Positions 33,550 through 39,935 of a DNA stretch of 39,935 bases are shown here, piece after piece. The notes under the pieces were generated by a model. The model saw only the letters and a list, made by a program, of their open reading frames with translations. It searched no databases and had not been told where the DNA came from. The stretch covers positions 1 to 39,935 of the forward strand of contig URJI01000012.1 in assembly GCA_900548215.1 (NCBI GenBank). The letters run 5' to 3'. Made by a program: the position numbers and the translations under genes. Source of the stretch: an uncultured Coprococcus sp. (GTDB lineage Bacteria; Bacillota; Clostridia; Lachnospirales; Lachnospiraceae). Each line of letters opens with the position of its first letter. The first letter of the stretch is position 1.

Positions 33550-34812
33550 TTAGACAGTTACCTCGATCCTGATAAATGTCCTGCCTGAATTGTAAGAGTT
33601 ATCCATGCATATCCTGCCATCGTATTGGTCAACCAGTTTCTTAAGATTTGGAAGCCCCAGGCCGTGACTGCTGCGATCCTCTGTCTTGGTGGTGTACCCC
33701 CTGGAGAACATCTTCTGACGGAGATCAGGAGAGAGTTCCGGACCTTCATTTATGGTGGTTATGGTGATCCTGTTCTCTTTGCTGTCTATATGAAGAGATA
33801 CGGATTCTCCCTGCTTCACAGCCTCAAGTGCATTGTCAACCAGAACGCCGATGACCCTTATGAGTTCATATTCCGGCATCATACTCTTCAAAGTGTGTTC
33901 GTGAATGATCACATTCAACTGTTTCCCCAGCTTCCTCGACTGAACGATCTTGCTGTATAGGAATCCCGCCACAACGGTGAGATTTATCTTCAGGAGATCT
34001 GATTCTCTGTATTCGGATATGACTGTGTCAGAACAGTTTAATAGAGCGTTCTTCAAGGATGTGTAATCGGAGTGAGAGAGAGGCAGCATCTTTATGGAAG
34101 TGATCTGGTTGTTGAAATCATGCTGCTTTCCCCGGATATCATCTATAAGGTCGGACATCATAGGCTGATAAGTCTTGTAGTTTATCAGGTCGTGCTGCTG
34201 TCTGTTGATGGTCTGCTGCTGCTTCAGGATAATGATATCGGTGATGATTATGATCACGGCAAAAGCAGTGATCATAGGAATGGTGGTCATGGTATCTATA
34301 TCGGTATACTTGCGCACCCCTAGTTCTATCTCAAAGATCATGAATATGTGTATGATCAGAAACTTCGTGAATTTGCTGCCCTGCATGAATTTGGCATATA
34401 GCTTGTCCACTGGGGCAAAATGGCATATACACCATATGACTATAAGGGTGAATATTGATCCGGAGGTGGCGATTATATTTATATCTGTGATGTTAAGGTG
34501 ATTCGTGACCACTATATATAAGTTTTGGACTGATACTAGCAATACTTCACAAATGATATATATGATAAGTGTTTCGAACCATGGTCTGCGAAATACGCAT
34601 TTGTACATATAAAGACTGATCAGGCAAAGGAGTATCCAGCCAAGAAAGTCTGGAAGAAAATGCGTGAGCAGTGATCCAGCAACAAAATAGCTGAAGGCGT
34701 AGATTACTGGGTGACAGGTTTTCTTCAAGGAAATATTAAGTATTGAAGGAAGGACAATCAAGTCTGTGATTGTTTCGATGGCAAAGCTGGCCAGATCTAC
34801 GTATATGTTCAT
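33550..34812 (-). CDS. agrC: AgrC-like sensor histidine kinase (GHKL, peptide receptor)
   Basis: A 420-residue kinase. The N-terminal ~195 residues hold about six membrane helices, the AgrC-type sensor domain that binds cyclic autoinducing peptides. A linker helix (Q-Q-Q-T-I-N-R-Q-Q-H-D-L) leads to the phosphorylation site G-K-Q-H-D-F-N-N-Q (H231). The GHKL ATPase has V-D-N-A-L-E-A-V (N327) and S-S-H-G-L-G-L-P-N-L (G384/G386). H-D-x-N-N-x is the typical SPOR_OB/AgrC phosphoacceptor form. It is transcribed from a strong predicted promoter away from agrB, with agrA next in the operon. Confidence 0.9.
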   Translation of the reverse strand: MNIYVDLASFAIETITDLIVLPSILNISLKKTCHPVIYAFSYFVAGSLLTHFLPDFLGWILLCLISLYMYKCVFRRPWFETLIIYIICEVLLVSVQNLYIVVTNHLNITDINIIATSGSIFTLIVIWCICHFAPVDKLYAKFMQGSKFTKFLIIHIFMIFEIELGVRKYTDIDTMTTIPMITAFAVIIIITDIIILKQQQTINRQQHDLINYKTYQPMMSDLIDDIRGKQHDFNNQITSIKMLPLSHSDYTSLKNALLNCSDTVISEYRESDLLKINLTVVAGFLYSKIVQSRKLGKQLNVIIHEHTLKSMMPEYELIRVIGVLVDNALEAVKQGESVSLHIDSKENRITITTINEGPELSPDLRQKMFSRGYTTKTEDRSSHGLGLPNLKKLVDQYDGRICMDNSYNSGRTFIRIEVTV

Positions 34813-34860
34813 ATATGATTACCCCCATAAAAAAGTCTGATAAGTTATGATTCCATTTTC

Positions 34861-34890
34861 ATTATACGGAGCCTGGAACAGCTAAGTCAA
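34861..34890 (-). promoter_or_regulatory. Predicted sigma-A promoter of agrC-agrA
   Basis: On the minus strand TTGACT (34890-34885), 18-nt spacer, consensus TATAAT (34866-34861). Confidence 0.7.
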
Positions 34891-34914
34891 TTGCTGTTGT
34901 GGGTCGATTTATGT

Positions 34915-34943
34915 CGTTCGTGTAATTAGAAACGCCGTTCGTG
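34915..34943. promoter_or_regulatory. Candidate AgrA (LytTR) binding site: two direct repeats 21 bp apart
   Basis: CGTTCGTG occurs at 34915-34922 and again at 34936-34943, exactly 21 bp start to start, in the region between agrC and agrB. Paired direct repeats two helical turns apart are the known site architecture of AgrA, ComE and VirR-type LytTR regulators. It lies 19 bp upstream of the predicted agrB -35 box. Confidence 0.65.
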
Positions 34944-34962
34944 AAAAGGTGGGCTCCTGCTA

Positions 34963-34991
34963 TTGAATGGCAAAAAATGATGTGGTAAACA
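34963..34991 (+). promoter_or_regulatory. Weak promoter of agrB-agrD, probably activator-dependent
   Basis: TTGAAT (34963-34968), 17-nt spacer, TAAACA (34986-34991). The poor -10 fits a need for activation from the adjacent direct repeats. Confidence 0.4.
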
Positions 34992-35014
34992 ATCAATAAC
35001 AGGAGGGGAAGACA

Positions 35015-35602
35015 GTGAATTTAAACAGAGTTATGTGCAGGAAAGCTACTGAGATACTGACAGGCCAGACATATGATGAAGGCGGTGACAGAGAAGTGAA
35101 AATCTGTTATTCGCTGGAGAACATAGCAGATGATCTGGAAAAAGTTCTGATACTTCTCGTGTTATTTGGTGTGGCAGGAAGGTTGCCGGAGTGCATTGTC
35201 TGTTATGTGGTTGTATGTCTTACGAGGGTCTATATGGGAGGCATACATATGCGGACATGGCTTGGCTGCATTCTTATGACGGTGGGAGTACATGTGTGTG
35301 CAGTGTGGTGTGGTGAATGGGTAGACCTAAGCATGGCGCGTATATGGATATTCGTCGCTGTGTTGTCGCTGATGTTATCTGTAGCACCTATTTCGTCTCC
35401 GCAGAGACCAATATATATAGGATGGGCAAGATGGAAGATTAAGTCCAAGGGGATATTGGGAATCTTGATATCATTTGTGGGGTTTTGTGTATTGGATAAT
35501 TTCAGCAATTATATTCTATGGGTGTTGTTGCTTGAGGTTATAGAAGTTATGTGCCTGGAGATTTTCAGGTGGGGACATCGTTTTATACGAATGTTCATTT
35601 AA
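35015..35602 (+). CDS. agrB: AgrB-like peptide protease/exporter
   Basis: Membrane cysteine protease that removes the AgrD C-terminal tail and forms the thiolactone, then helps export the peptide. The 195-residue protein has four to six membrane segments and the family motif R-V-Y-M-G-G-I-H-M-R-T-W-L-G-C. R71, H78 and C85 have the same spacing as R70, H77 and C84 of S. aureus AgrB. Start is GTG 35015, 8 nt after AGGAGGGG. The agrD-like gene follows after 101 nt rather than overlapping, and two stem-loops sit in that gap. Confidence 0.92.
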   Translation: MNLNRVMCRKATEILTGQTYDEGGDREVKICYSLENIADDLEKVLILLVLFGVAGRLPECIVCYVVVCLTRVYMGGIHMRTWLGCILMTVGVHVCAVWCGEWVDLSMARIWIFVAVLSLMLSVAPISSPQRPIYIGWARWKIKSKGILGILISFVGFCVLDNFSNYILWVLLLEVIEVMCLEIFRWGHRFIRMFI

Positions 35603-35610
35603 ACCTAGAT

Positions 35611-35662
35611 CTTTTAAAGACTGCCTCAGACTTTAAAGGAGGGGGTTACCCAATAAGGTAAC
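35611..35662 (+). promoter_or_regulatory. Two stem-loops between agrB and agrD
   Basis: CTTTTAAAG (35611-35619) pairs with CTTTAAAGG (35631-35639) plus an inner CTG/CAG. Then GTTACC (35645-35650) pairs with GGTAAC (35657-35662). No U tract follows either, so an mRNA processing or stability role for the agrD message is more likely than full termination. Confidence 0.5.
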
Positions 35663-35703
35663 TGTGAAAGAACAGGTATTCAAGAACGAGGGAAGGTGAG
35701 AAT

Positions 35704-35847
35704 GTGAGTAAGGAAAGATGCAAAGATATTTTGGCAGATATTCTGGAAGATTTAGCTGGAGACATCATTTCGCTAACAGGCTGTAAGGGCAGCTGGGGTG
35801 AAGTGGAACTTCCAGAATGCCTGAGAAATCAGGAAAATGACCGTTAA
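35704..35847 (+). CDS. agrD: AgrD-like autoinducing peptide precursor (47 aa)
   Basis: A small gene read directly from the DNA: GTG start at 35704, GGAAGG 7 nt upstream, TAA at 35845-35847. The N-terminal half is an amphipathic helix (C-K-D-I-L-A-D-I-L-E-D-L-A-G-D-I-I). C27 is the only Cys of the core T-G-C-K-G-S-W, followed by the acidic recognition tail G-E-V-E-L-P-E-C-L. Aligned with S. aureus AgrD-I, C-D-F-I-M / D-E-V-E-V-P-K-E-L matches C-K-G-S-W / G-E-V-E-L-P-E-C-L position by position. The predicted signal is therefore a thiolactone ring C-K-G-S-W closed between C27 and W31, with an unknown N-terminal tail. The helical leader, core and E-x-E-x-P tail are directly visible; processing is inferred from the family. 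Confidence 0.88.
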   Translation: MSKERCKDILADILEDLAGDIISLTGCKGSWGEVELPECLRNQENDR

Positions 35848-35892
35848 GATTGAAACGGTTGAAATTAAGATTATTTGTAAATGTATTAAGAT
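35844..35892. promoter_or_regulatory. Three TTAAGAT direct repeats with exact 21-bp period
   Basis: TTAAGAT at 35844-35850, 35865-35871 and 35886-35892, starting at the agrD stop and ending 26 nt before the next ATG. The first copy reads CCGTTAAG, close to the S. aureus AgrA half-site CAGTTAAG and sharing CCGTT with the site upstream of agrB. A possible TTGTAA (35875-35880)/TATTAA (35898-35903) promoter overlaps the array, but would give a very short leader. Confidence 0.55.
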
Positions 35893-35918
35893 CAGATTAT
35901 TAAATTAGGAGGAAAGTT

Positions 35919-36413
35919 ATGAATAAAATATTTTTTTCAAGATTGAAGACAGGCGCAGTTATGTTTGCGGTAGCAGGTGCTATGGCTTTTTCAGGGGCTG
36001 CAGGGGCAGCCGGTACTGCGTTTGCGAATTCTAATGGTATTGCTACATGCAATAATGAGGTAATAGGAGAGCCAAATACGAATGATACTACTTATGCACA
36101 TAGCAATAACAATTCGGTGAGCTATAGTAAATTTAGATATAAGTATAATACAACAAAAGTATATATTCACCCAACCGATGGCCCGATGCTTTATTACAGA
36201 GTTCAGGGAGCTTATACTGCCGGAGGATCAGGATTAGCAAACAGATCAGAGGCATATGGAGTGCCTGTTGGTGTTCAGGCAAGTTTCACGAATTATGTTA
36301 ATGAAAACCATAATATGTATGCAAGGTTAAAAATGAGACATTCAGTAACACAACCTATAGATTCTAAGGGAGTCTGGAGCCCTGATTCGACACGAAATTA
36401 CACTATATACTAA
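35919..36413 (+). CDS. Small secreted protein, candidate agr target (DUF2712-like?)
   Basis: A 164-residue protein with a signal peptide (positive N-terminus, Ala-rich core, likely cleavage after T-A-F-A at about residue 36). The ~128-residue mature domain is rich in Tyr, Asn and Ser. It contains T-K-V-Y-I-H-P-T-D-G-P-M-L-Y-Y-R-V-Q-G-A and ends W-S-P-D-S-T-R-N-Y-T-I-Y, and it has one Cys. It recalls small DUF2712-type secreted proteins of Firmicutes, but I am not sure. AGGAGG 6 nt before the ATG. Its place directly after agrD, behind the 21-bp repeats, suggests control by AgrA. It could be a secreted effector or bacteriocin-like protein; function unknown. Confidence 0.85.
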   Translation: MNKIFFSRLKTGAVMFAVAGAMAFSGAAGAAGTAFANSNGIATCNNEVIGEPNTNDTTYAHSNNNSVSYSKFRYKYNTTKVYIHPTDGPMLYYRVQGAYTAGGSGLANRSEAYGVPVGVQASFTNYVNENHNMYARLKMRHSVTQPIDSKGVWSPDSTRNYTIY

Positions 36414-36457
36414 AACAGCCGGATCATATGCTGTATATAATGATGATGGCAGTGTTA

Positions 36458-36500
36458 AAAAGCTGTCGCCGCAGAGCAAAACTCTGTGGTGACAGCTTTT
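36458..36500 (+). terminator. Terminator after the secreted protein
   Basis: AAAAGCTGTC pairs with GACAGCTTTT and continues inward to a CGCAGAG/CTCTGTG helix, about 19 bp with two G-U pairs. It ends in CTTTTAG. Confidence 0.8.
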
Positions 36501-36522
36501 AGATAACAGGAGGATGTGGATA

Positions 36523-37428
36523 ATGGCTAAGAAGAAAATGATCATATCATGTGTACTGATACTGGCACTTGTAGTTACAGGCGTGGCTGCATACTGGCTG
36601 CAGAAGAATAAAGAACCGGTGTCGGAACGTATCAGACGTAAGACGTCAGAGACAGATACAACTGAAAAAACAAAGGCTGCAGATGTGACGGACACGGAAG
36701 CCGGTTCAGACAGTGATAATGCAACAACGGAAGATTACAGAGGGAAAAGTGGTGACAACATCCTGATGATAGGCAGTGTGAAAGTTGAACTTTTATCCGC
36801 TGATGTACTAGATGGCAAGAATGAAGAGGTAAGTACGGAGACAAAGTACCCTGTAGAATATTTTAAGTCACAGTCTCTTCCGGCAGATAATGTGACAGAA
36901 GATGTAACAGACTGGGATACAATACTTGAAGTGTCTCCTGAATTTAAGGAATTCAATCAAGCTCCGTTTGGGACATATACCAGGGAAGAGACAGTGGAGA
37001 AAATGGAAAGCTTCAGTGATTTGATAGACAGCTATACTACAACAGTAGTCAGACCACAGAAAGTATATTTTATTAAGTGCCGCCTTACAAATGAGAGTTC
37101 CCGTGCCGCAACGGATACGCTGCCAATAGAGGTTACAAGTGTATCTGATACTGGGAAAATGACATACAGAGAGGATCTTAAATACTTTGATAAGCCTATA
37201 TATACAGAGGGAGAAGACAGGGATCATAAGTATTTCTTTTTTAAACTTGCCGGTCATGAGAGCATGGAGTGTACGATCGGACTTGTGGTTCCACAGGAAT
37301 TTGATGAAAACGATCGACACTATTATGGAGACAGTCCACTTGACGCAAGTGGAGAATCGAGTCAGTACGATCCCACAGTCCTTCCGAATTTTGTGGATAT
37401 AGATGCACTTCCAAAACCCGAGGAATGA
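36523..37428 (+). CDS. Membrane-anchored extracellular protein of unknown function (DUF5027-like?)
   Basis: A 301-residue protein: M-A-K-K-K then a membrane helix at about 6-24 (uncleaved anchor or signal), a charged Thr/Glu-rich linker to about 75, and a ~220-residue extracellular beta-rich domain. That domain holds K-V-Y-F-I-K-C-R-L-T-N-E-S-S and A-G-H-E-S-M-E-C-T-I-G-L-V-V-P, a pattern like Ig-type surface domains that measure ligand or bind the wall. AGGAGG 9 nt before ATG 36523 favours it over ATG 36514, which abuts the SD. The stop codon TGA overlaps the first base pairs of a structured repeat. Similar in plan to the last gene of the window. Confidence 0.75.
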   Translation: MAKKKMIISCVLILALVVTGVAAYWLQKNKEPVSERIRRKTSETDTTEKTKAADVTDTEAGSDSDNATTEDYRGKSGDNILMIGSVKVELLSADVLDGKNEEVSTETKYPVEYFKSQSLPADNVTEDVTDWDTILEVSPEFKEFNQAPFGTYTREETVEKMESFSDLIDSYTTTVVRPQKVYFIKCRLTNESSRAATDTLPIEVTSVSDTGKMTYREDLKYFDKPIYTEGEDRDHKYFFFKLAGHESMECTIGLVVPQEFDENDRHYYGDSPLDASGESSQYDPTVLPNFVDIDALPKPEE

Positions 37429-37575
37429 GATGGTGCGCTTACGAGCGCAAGCGAGTAACTATTAATGCGCACCATCGACCTGCCACAGAGCGTAAGCTCT
37501 GTGGCGATACCCGAGATGGTGCGCTTACGAGTGTGAGCGAGTAACTATTAATGCGCACCATCGACCTGCCACAAA
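37427..37575. repeat. Structured intergenic repeat, block A (one full and one truncated unit)
   Basis: Unit 1 is 37427-37512 (86 nt); unit 2, 37513-37575, is cut in its second stem. Each unit has stem 1 (GATGGTGCGC...GCGCACCATC around a G-A-G-T-A-A-C-T-A-T-containing loop), the linker CGACCTG, stem 2 (CCACAGAG-CGTAAG-CTCTGTGG) and the tail CGATACCC. It begins within the preceding stop codon. Confidence 0.9.
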
Positions 37576-37650
37576 GAATGTCACATTTATGACAGGTTGT
37601 TCGTTATATAAAATAGAACAGGCAGTGTTCCAATGGAGGATATGAGAAAA

Positions 37651-39018
37651 ATGAGAAAAAGAAGCAGGGTTATATATGCAATGATGTGTGCAGCTCTTAT
37701 GATGTCGGGCTGCAGTAATGATAAAGGTGTAAGCAGTGATGATGCCGGGAAAGCTGATATGGGTTCTGCTGTATCAGAAGCTGGTGCTGCGGATGAAAAT
37801 GGAAGTCTGCTTGCACAGCAGCTGGGAATTCCCGGGAGTGTCCAGATGGATATTCCGGCTGACGGTACAAACCTGAAGAAGATCACGCTGGATGACAAGG
37901 ATGTAATTGTTCCGGACAGGGATAGAATGTACACAAAATCCTACAGGATGGGAATTTTGACAGATGAGACCCGTGAGGAGATAGTAAAATCTTTTCTTGA
38001 TGAAAGCGACGGTATATATAATTACCCGGAAGAGTTATTCAATGAGAAGGATAAAGACAGGGAGTCTGTGGAGAAGTTCTTCGAAGATAACAGTGGAGAG
38101 AAGCCGGATTACAGTGGCGAATATTTTATAGGAAAGATAGATGGCGAGCCCTATGTCGTAAGATTTATGGATACATCGTGGTCGATAGATGAAGCTGTGG
38201 CGGTGTCAAGGGTATGTAAAGATGAGGTCACTGACGAGATGGCAGCAAAACAGATAAGCAGTATAACGTATTATGATTACAATCCTGATGTGCTGAAGGA
38301 AGAGAGCACAGAGCAGGAAGACGGCACAGATGAAGAGTCGGCAAACAGCTGTGGGATGAATAAGGAAGAGGCCGGAAAAAAGGCTGCTGATGACATGGCT
38401 GCATGGGGATTCAATGATGTGGTGCAGACGTCGATCACAGATATGTATAAAGCCTATGAAGGGGATCATTTTAATGTCCTGGAGTATGATAAGGATGGAT
38501 ACACAGTCAGGTTTGATGCGTCAGTCAATGATGTAACACTGTATCAGCCTATGTCCCTGAGCATTGATACCATAGTAAATCCTGACGGAGAAGAAGGCGG
38601 CCTTATGGACACCAGCAGATATTACAGTTCAGAGAGGTCTTATTATACCCTGTCGTTCAACGAGGATGGACTTATGGACTTTTATGGATACTGGCCAATG
38701 AGATCTGATGATGATCTTCATCCGGTGGATCATCTCATCACATGGGATGAGGCTGTGGACGGACTGAAAAAGGCCATACCGGATCACTTTGCCGGTTACA
38801 AAGGGTATTCAGAAGTCAAATTTAATGATGTGAGACTTGCATACTTTAGGACGAAGACTGGAGACAAAGAGTATGAGATCATACCTGTATATGTATTTGC
38901 ACAAATGGAATCATGGGCGGAAGAGGACAACGCACCAGACCAGCTTCTGATGATAGATGCCAGGGATGGAAGTGAAGTGGATGTCAGACAGGATCCTGCC
39001 CGCCAGGGAATTATGTGA
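37651..39018 (+). CDS. Lipoprotein of unknown function
   Basis: A 455-residue lipoprotein: M-R-K-R-S-R start, hydrophobic core and lipobox M-M-S-G-C (C21), then a low-complexity linker to about 50. Two regions follow: about 60-230 with Y-F-I-G-K-I-D-G-E-P-Y-V-V-R-F-M, and about 240-455 with Y-Y-T-L-S-F-N-E-D-G-L-M-D-F-Y-G-Y-W-P and a C-terminal L-L-M-I-D-A-R-D-G-S-E-V-D-V strand. The last parts recall PepSY/YycI-like or DUF6034-type lipoproteins, without a firm match. Start choice: ATGs at 37633, 37642 and 37651 are in frame; GGAGG at 37635-37639 fits 37651 (11 nt) better than 37642 (2 nt). The gene is flanked on both sides by the structured repeats. Confidence 0.8.
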   Translation: MRKRSRVIYAMMCAALMMSGCSNDKGVSSDDAGKADMGSAVSEAGAADENGSLLAQQLGIPGSVQMDIPADGTNLKKITLDDKDVIVPDRDRMYTKSYRMGILTDETREEIVKSFLDESDGIYNYPEELFNEKDKDRESVEKFFEDNSGEKPDYSGEYFIGKIDGEPYVVRFMDTSWSIDEAVAVSRVCKDEVTDEMAAKQISSITYYDYNPDVLKEESTEQEDGTDEESANSCGMNKEEAGKKAADDMAAWGFNDVVQTSITDMYKAYEGDHFNVLEYDKDGYTVRFDASVNDVTLYQPMSLSIDTIVNPDGEEGGLMDTSRYYSSERSYYTLSFNEDGLMDFYGYWPMRSDDDLHPVDHLITWDEAVDGLKKAIPDHFAGYKGYSEVKFNDVRLAYFRTKTGDKEYEIIPVYVFAQMESWAEEDNAPDQLLMIDARDGSEVDVRQDPARQGIM

Positions 39019-39295
39019 GGAGGCCTGCATGAACGTAAGTTCATACTCGGAATCAGGCCGACGACCTGCCACAAAGTGTAAGCTTTGTGGCGTTACCCGA
39101 GATGGTGCGCTTACGAGCGCAAGCGAGTAACTATCATGCGCACCATCGACCTGCCACAGAGTGTAAGCTCTGTGGCGATACCCGAGATGGTGCGCTTACG
39201 AGCGCAAGCGAGTAACTATCATGCGCACCATCGACCTGCCACAGAGTGTAAGCTCTGTGGCGATACCCGAGGAGGCCTGCTATGAACGCAGTTCA
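39017..39295. repeat. Structured intergenic repeat, block B
   Basis: One divergent unit (39017-39098), two adjacent identical 85-nt units (39099-39183 and 39184-39268), then the start of a further unit (39269-39295). In the divergent unit stem 1 is a different sequence (GGCCTG/CAGGCC with TGAAC/GTTCA inside) but still paired. Stem 2 is CCACAAAG/CTTTGTGG instead of CCACAGAG/CTCTGTGG, a compensatory G-C to A-T change. The first unit starts inside the TGA stop of the lipoprotein gene. A 66-codon open frame over the block is repeat-derived, not a gene. Confidence 0.92.
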
Positions 39296-39311
39296 CCTGA
39301 GGAGGTTTGAT

Positions 39312-39872
39312 ATGAAGAGGATAATTATATTTATTTCCGGAATACTTTGCATATGCGTAATCGTGTTCTGGTGTGGCAGGATATACAGTGTGAACAGTGC
39401 ATATACGGATGATACAAAAAGATATGGCGCAGATGCCGTGGTGGCGGATTCTGGGCTTGAAATACGCTGCGTGGAGTCACATATATACAGCGTGGATGAA
39501 TACAAGAAAAGGTTCGGAGTGGATGATGTGTATGTGCTTGATCCGGGGGACAGACTGCTGTGTGTCTGCCTAAATGTAAAAAATACAGGTTATGAAGATA
39601 TGAGCTGGGATGACGTCATGGACAGAACACTTGGAGGTTTTGAGTCCGTAACGTGGGGCAGTGCTGTCTCTCCATACATGGGACAGAGCATAAATGTATT
39701 CAGAAGCAGACAGCTTGGTGCAGGTGCGGCTCAGGATATATGGTACGTGACGGCACTGTCCCGGGTGTCGTTTGGTCAAAAGACATGGGACACTATGAAT
39801 AGTGAGGAGTTCTGGTATGTGCCGGCGCTTGAACCTGTTAAGATCATGATGAAGCTGAAACTTGACGACTGA
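39312..39872 (+). CDS. Small exported membrane-anchored protein, unknown function
   Basis: A 186-residue protein with an N-terminal membrane helix (I-I-I-F-I-S-G-I-L-C-I-C-V-I-V-F-W) and a ~160-residue outside domain. The domain has V-L-D-P-G-D-R-L-L-C-V-C-L-N-V-K-N-T-G, the strand pattern of Ig-like domains in which a protein keeps a D/N-x-T after a hydrophobic strand. It is similar in plan to the 36523-37428 protein (helix, then K-C/C-L-x-N segment). GAGGAGG 6 nt before ATG 39312 decides the start; an ATG at 39282 lies inside repeat sequence. Family not recognised. Confidence 0.75.
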   Translation: MKRIIIFISGILCICVIVFWCGRIYSVNSAYTDDTKRYGADAVVADSGLEIRCVESHIYSVDEYKKRFGVDDVYVLDPGDRLLCVCLNVKNTGYEDMSWDDVMDRTLGGFESVTWGSAVSPYMGQSINVFRSRQLGAGAAQDIWYVTALSRVSFGQKTWDTMNSEEFWYVPALEPVKIMMKLKLDD

Positions 39873-39895
39873 TACCCTAAAGGGAGTAACTATAG
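39870..39895. repeat. Partial copy of the structured repeat after the last gene
   Basis: GATACCC followed by GGGAGTAACTAT resembles the tail (CGATACCC) and loop (GCGAGTAACTAT) of blocks A and B. It begins at or just after the stop codon. The remainder of the window, to 39935, shows nothing else. Confidence 0.5.
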
Positions 39896-39935
39896 TCTGG
39901 TCCAGGTTTCATCCGGAAAAAAGGATATATTTTAT

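Noticed and set aside
35664..35699. 11-codon GTG mini-frame just before agrD (possible leader peptide)
   Set aside because: The nearest SD (GGAGGGGG) is 18 nt away and the region is better explained by stem-loops.
39085..39285. 66-codon open frame across repeat block B
   Set aside because: It is generated by the tandem repeat itself, encodes the same peptide twice, and has no SD.
37427..39295. Possible CRISPR array because of repeated ~85-nt units
   Set aside because: Units are adjacent with no unique spacers, carry two stems each, and no cas genes are present.

Overview
The window looks like a chromosomal segment of a gut Firmicute of the Lachnospiraceae (Coprococcus/Roseburia-like). This rests on moderate GC, AGGAGG-type ribosome binding sites, ATG/GTG/TTG starts, a cell-surface GH26 mannanase with a Gram-positive-type anchor, the conserved Firmicutes block tmk-holB-ricT-yabB-rsmI, and an agr-type peptide system. 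The genus is an inference; no rRNA or tRNA gene lies here to settle it.

Layout. 1-4.8 kb: a large modular surface beta-mannanase. 4.9-6.2 kb (minus): a MATE exporter. 6.4-12.8 kb: an L,D-transpeptidase, the ribosome-splitting GTPase hflX, a membrane protein with seven near-identical 45-nt repeats, and aroD. 12.9-14.5 kb: a GC-rich tandem repeat, a stand-alone divergent rsmH, and a histidine-kinase remnant. 14.57-15.9 kb: a promoter with a structured small RNA or leader (candidate anti-Shine-Dalgarno loop), then an aldo/keto reductase with a double terminator. 15.9-22.3 kb: the housekeeping operon of a PLP decarboxylase, tmk, holB, ricT, yabB and rsmI, ending in an AraC-type HTH fragment. 22.3-24.7 kb (minus): an Rpn-family PD-(D/E)XK protein and alanine racemase. 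24.85-29.5 kb: iorA-iorB-paaK for aromatic 2-oxoacid oxidation and aryl-CoA/acid interconversion, then a lone prepilin peptidase. 29.66-32.7 kb: an acyl-CoA synthetase and a diaminopimelate decarboxylase behind a promoter with a 14-bp palindrome.

The most interesting part is 32.7-39.9 kb. It holds a complete agr-type quorum-sensing locus in divergent layout. agrC-agrA (GHKL sensor kinase and LytTR regulator) run leftward. agrB and a 47-codon agrD with a GTG start, read directly from the DNA, run rightward. The AgrD aligns with the staphylococcal pattern (thiolactone Cys, five-residue ring, then E-V-E-L-P). Two 8-bp direct repeats 21 bp apart sit in the divergent control region. Three TTAAGAT repeats, again exactly 21 bp apart, lie between agrD and the next gene, a small secreted protein. 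A 21-bp period (two helical turns) is the expected geometry for LytTR regulators, so the locus appears to encode signal, exporter/protease, receptor, regulator, its DNA sites and at least one likely target.

Beyond the secreted protein are three exported proteins (membrane-anchored or lipoprotein). They are separated by an 81-86-nt structured repeat family that starts exactly at the preceding gene's stop codon and shows compensatory base changes in its stems. Functions of these last genes are not recognised.
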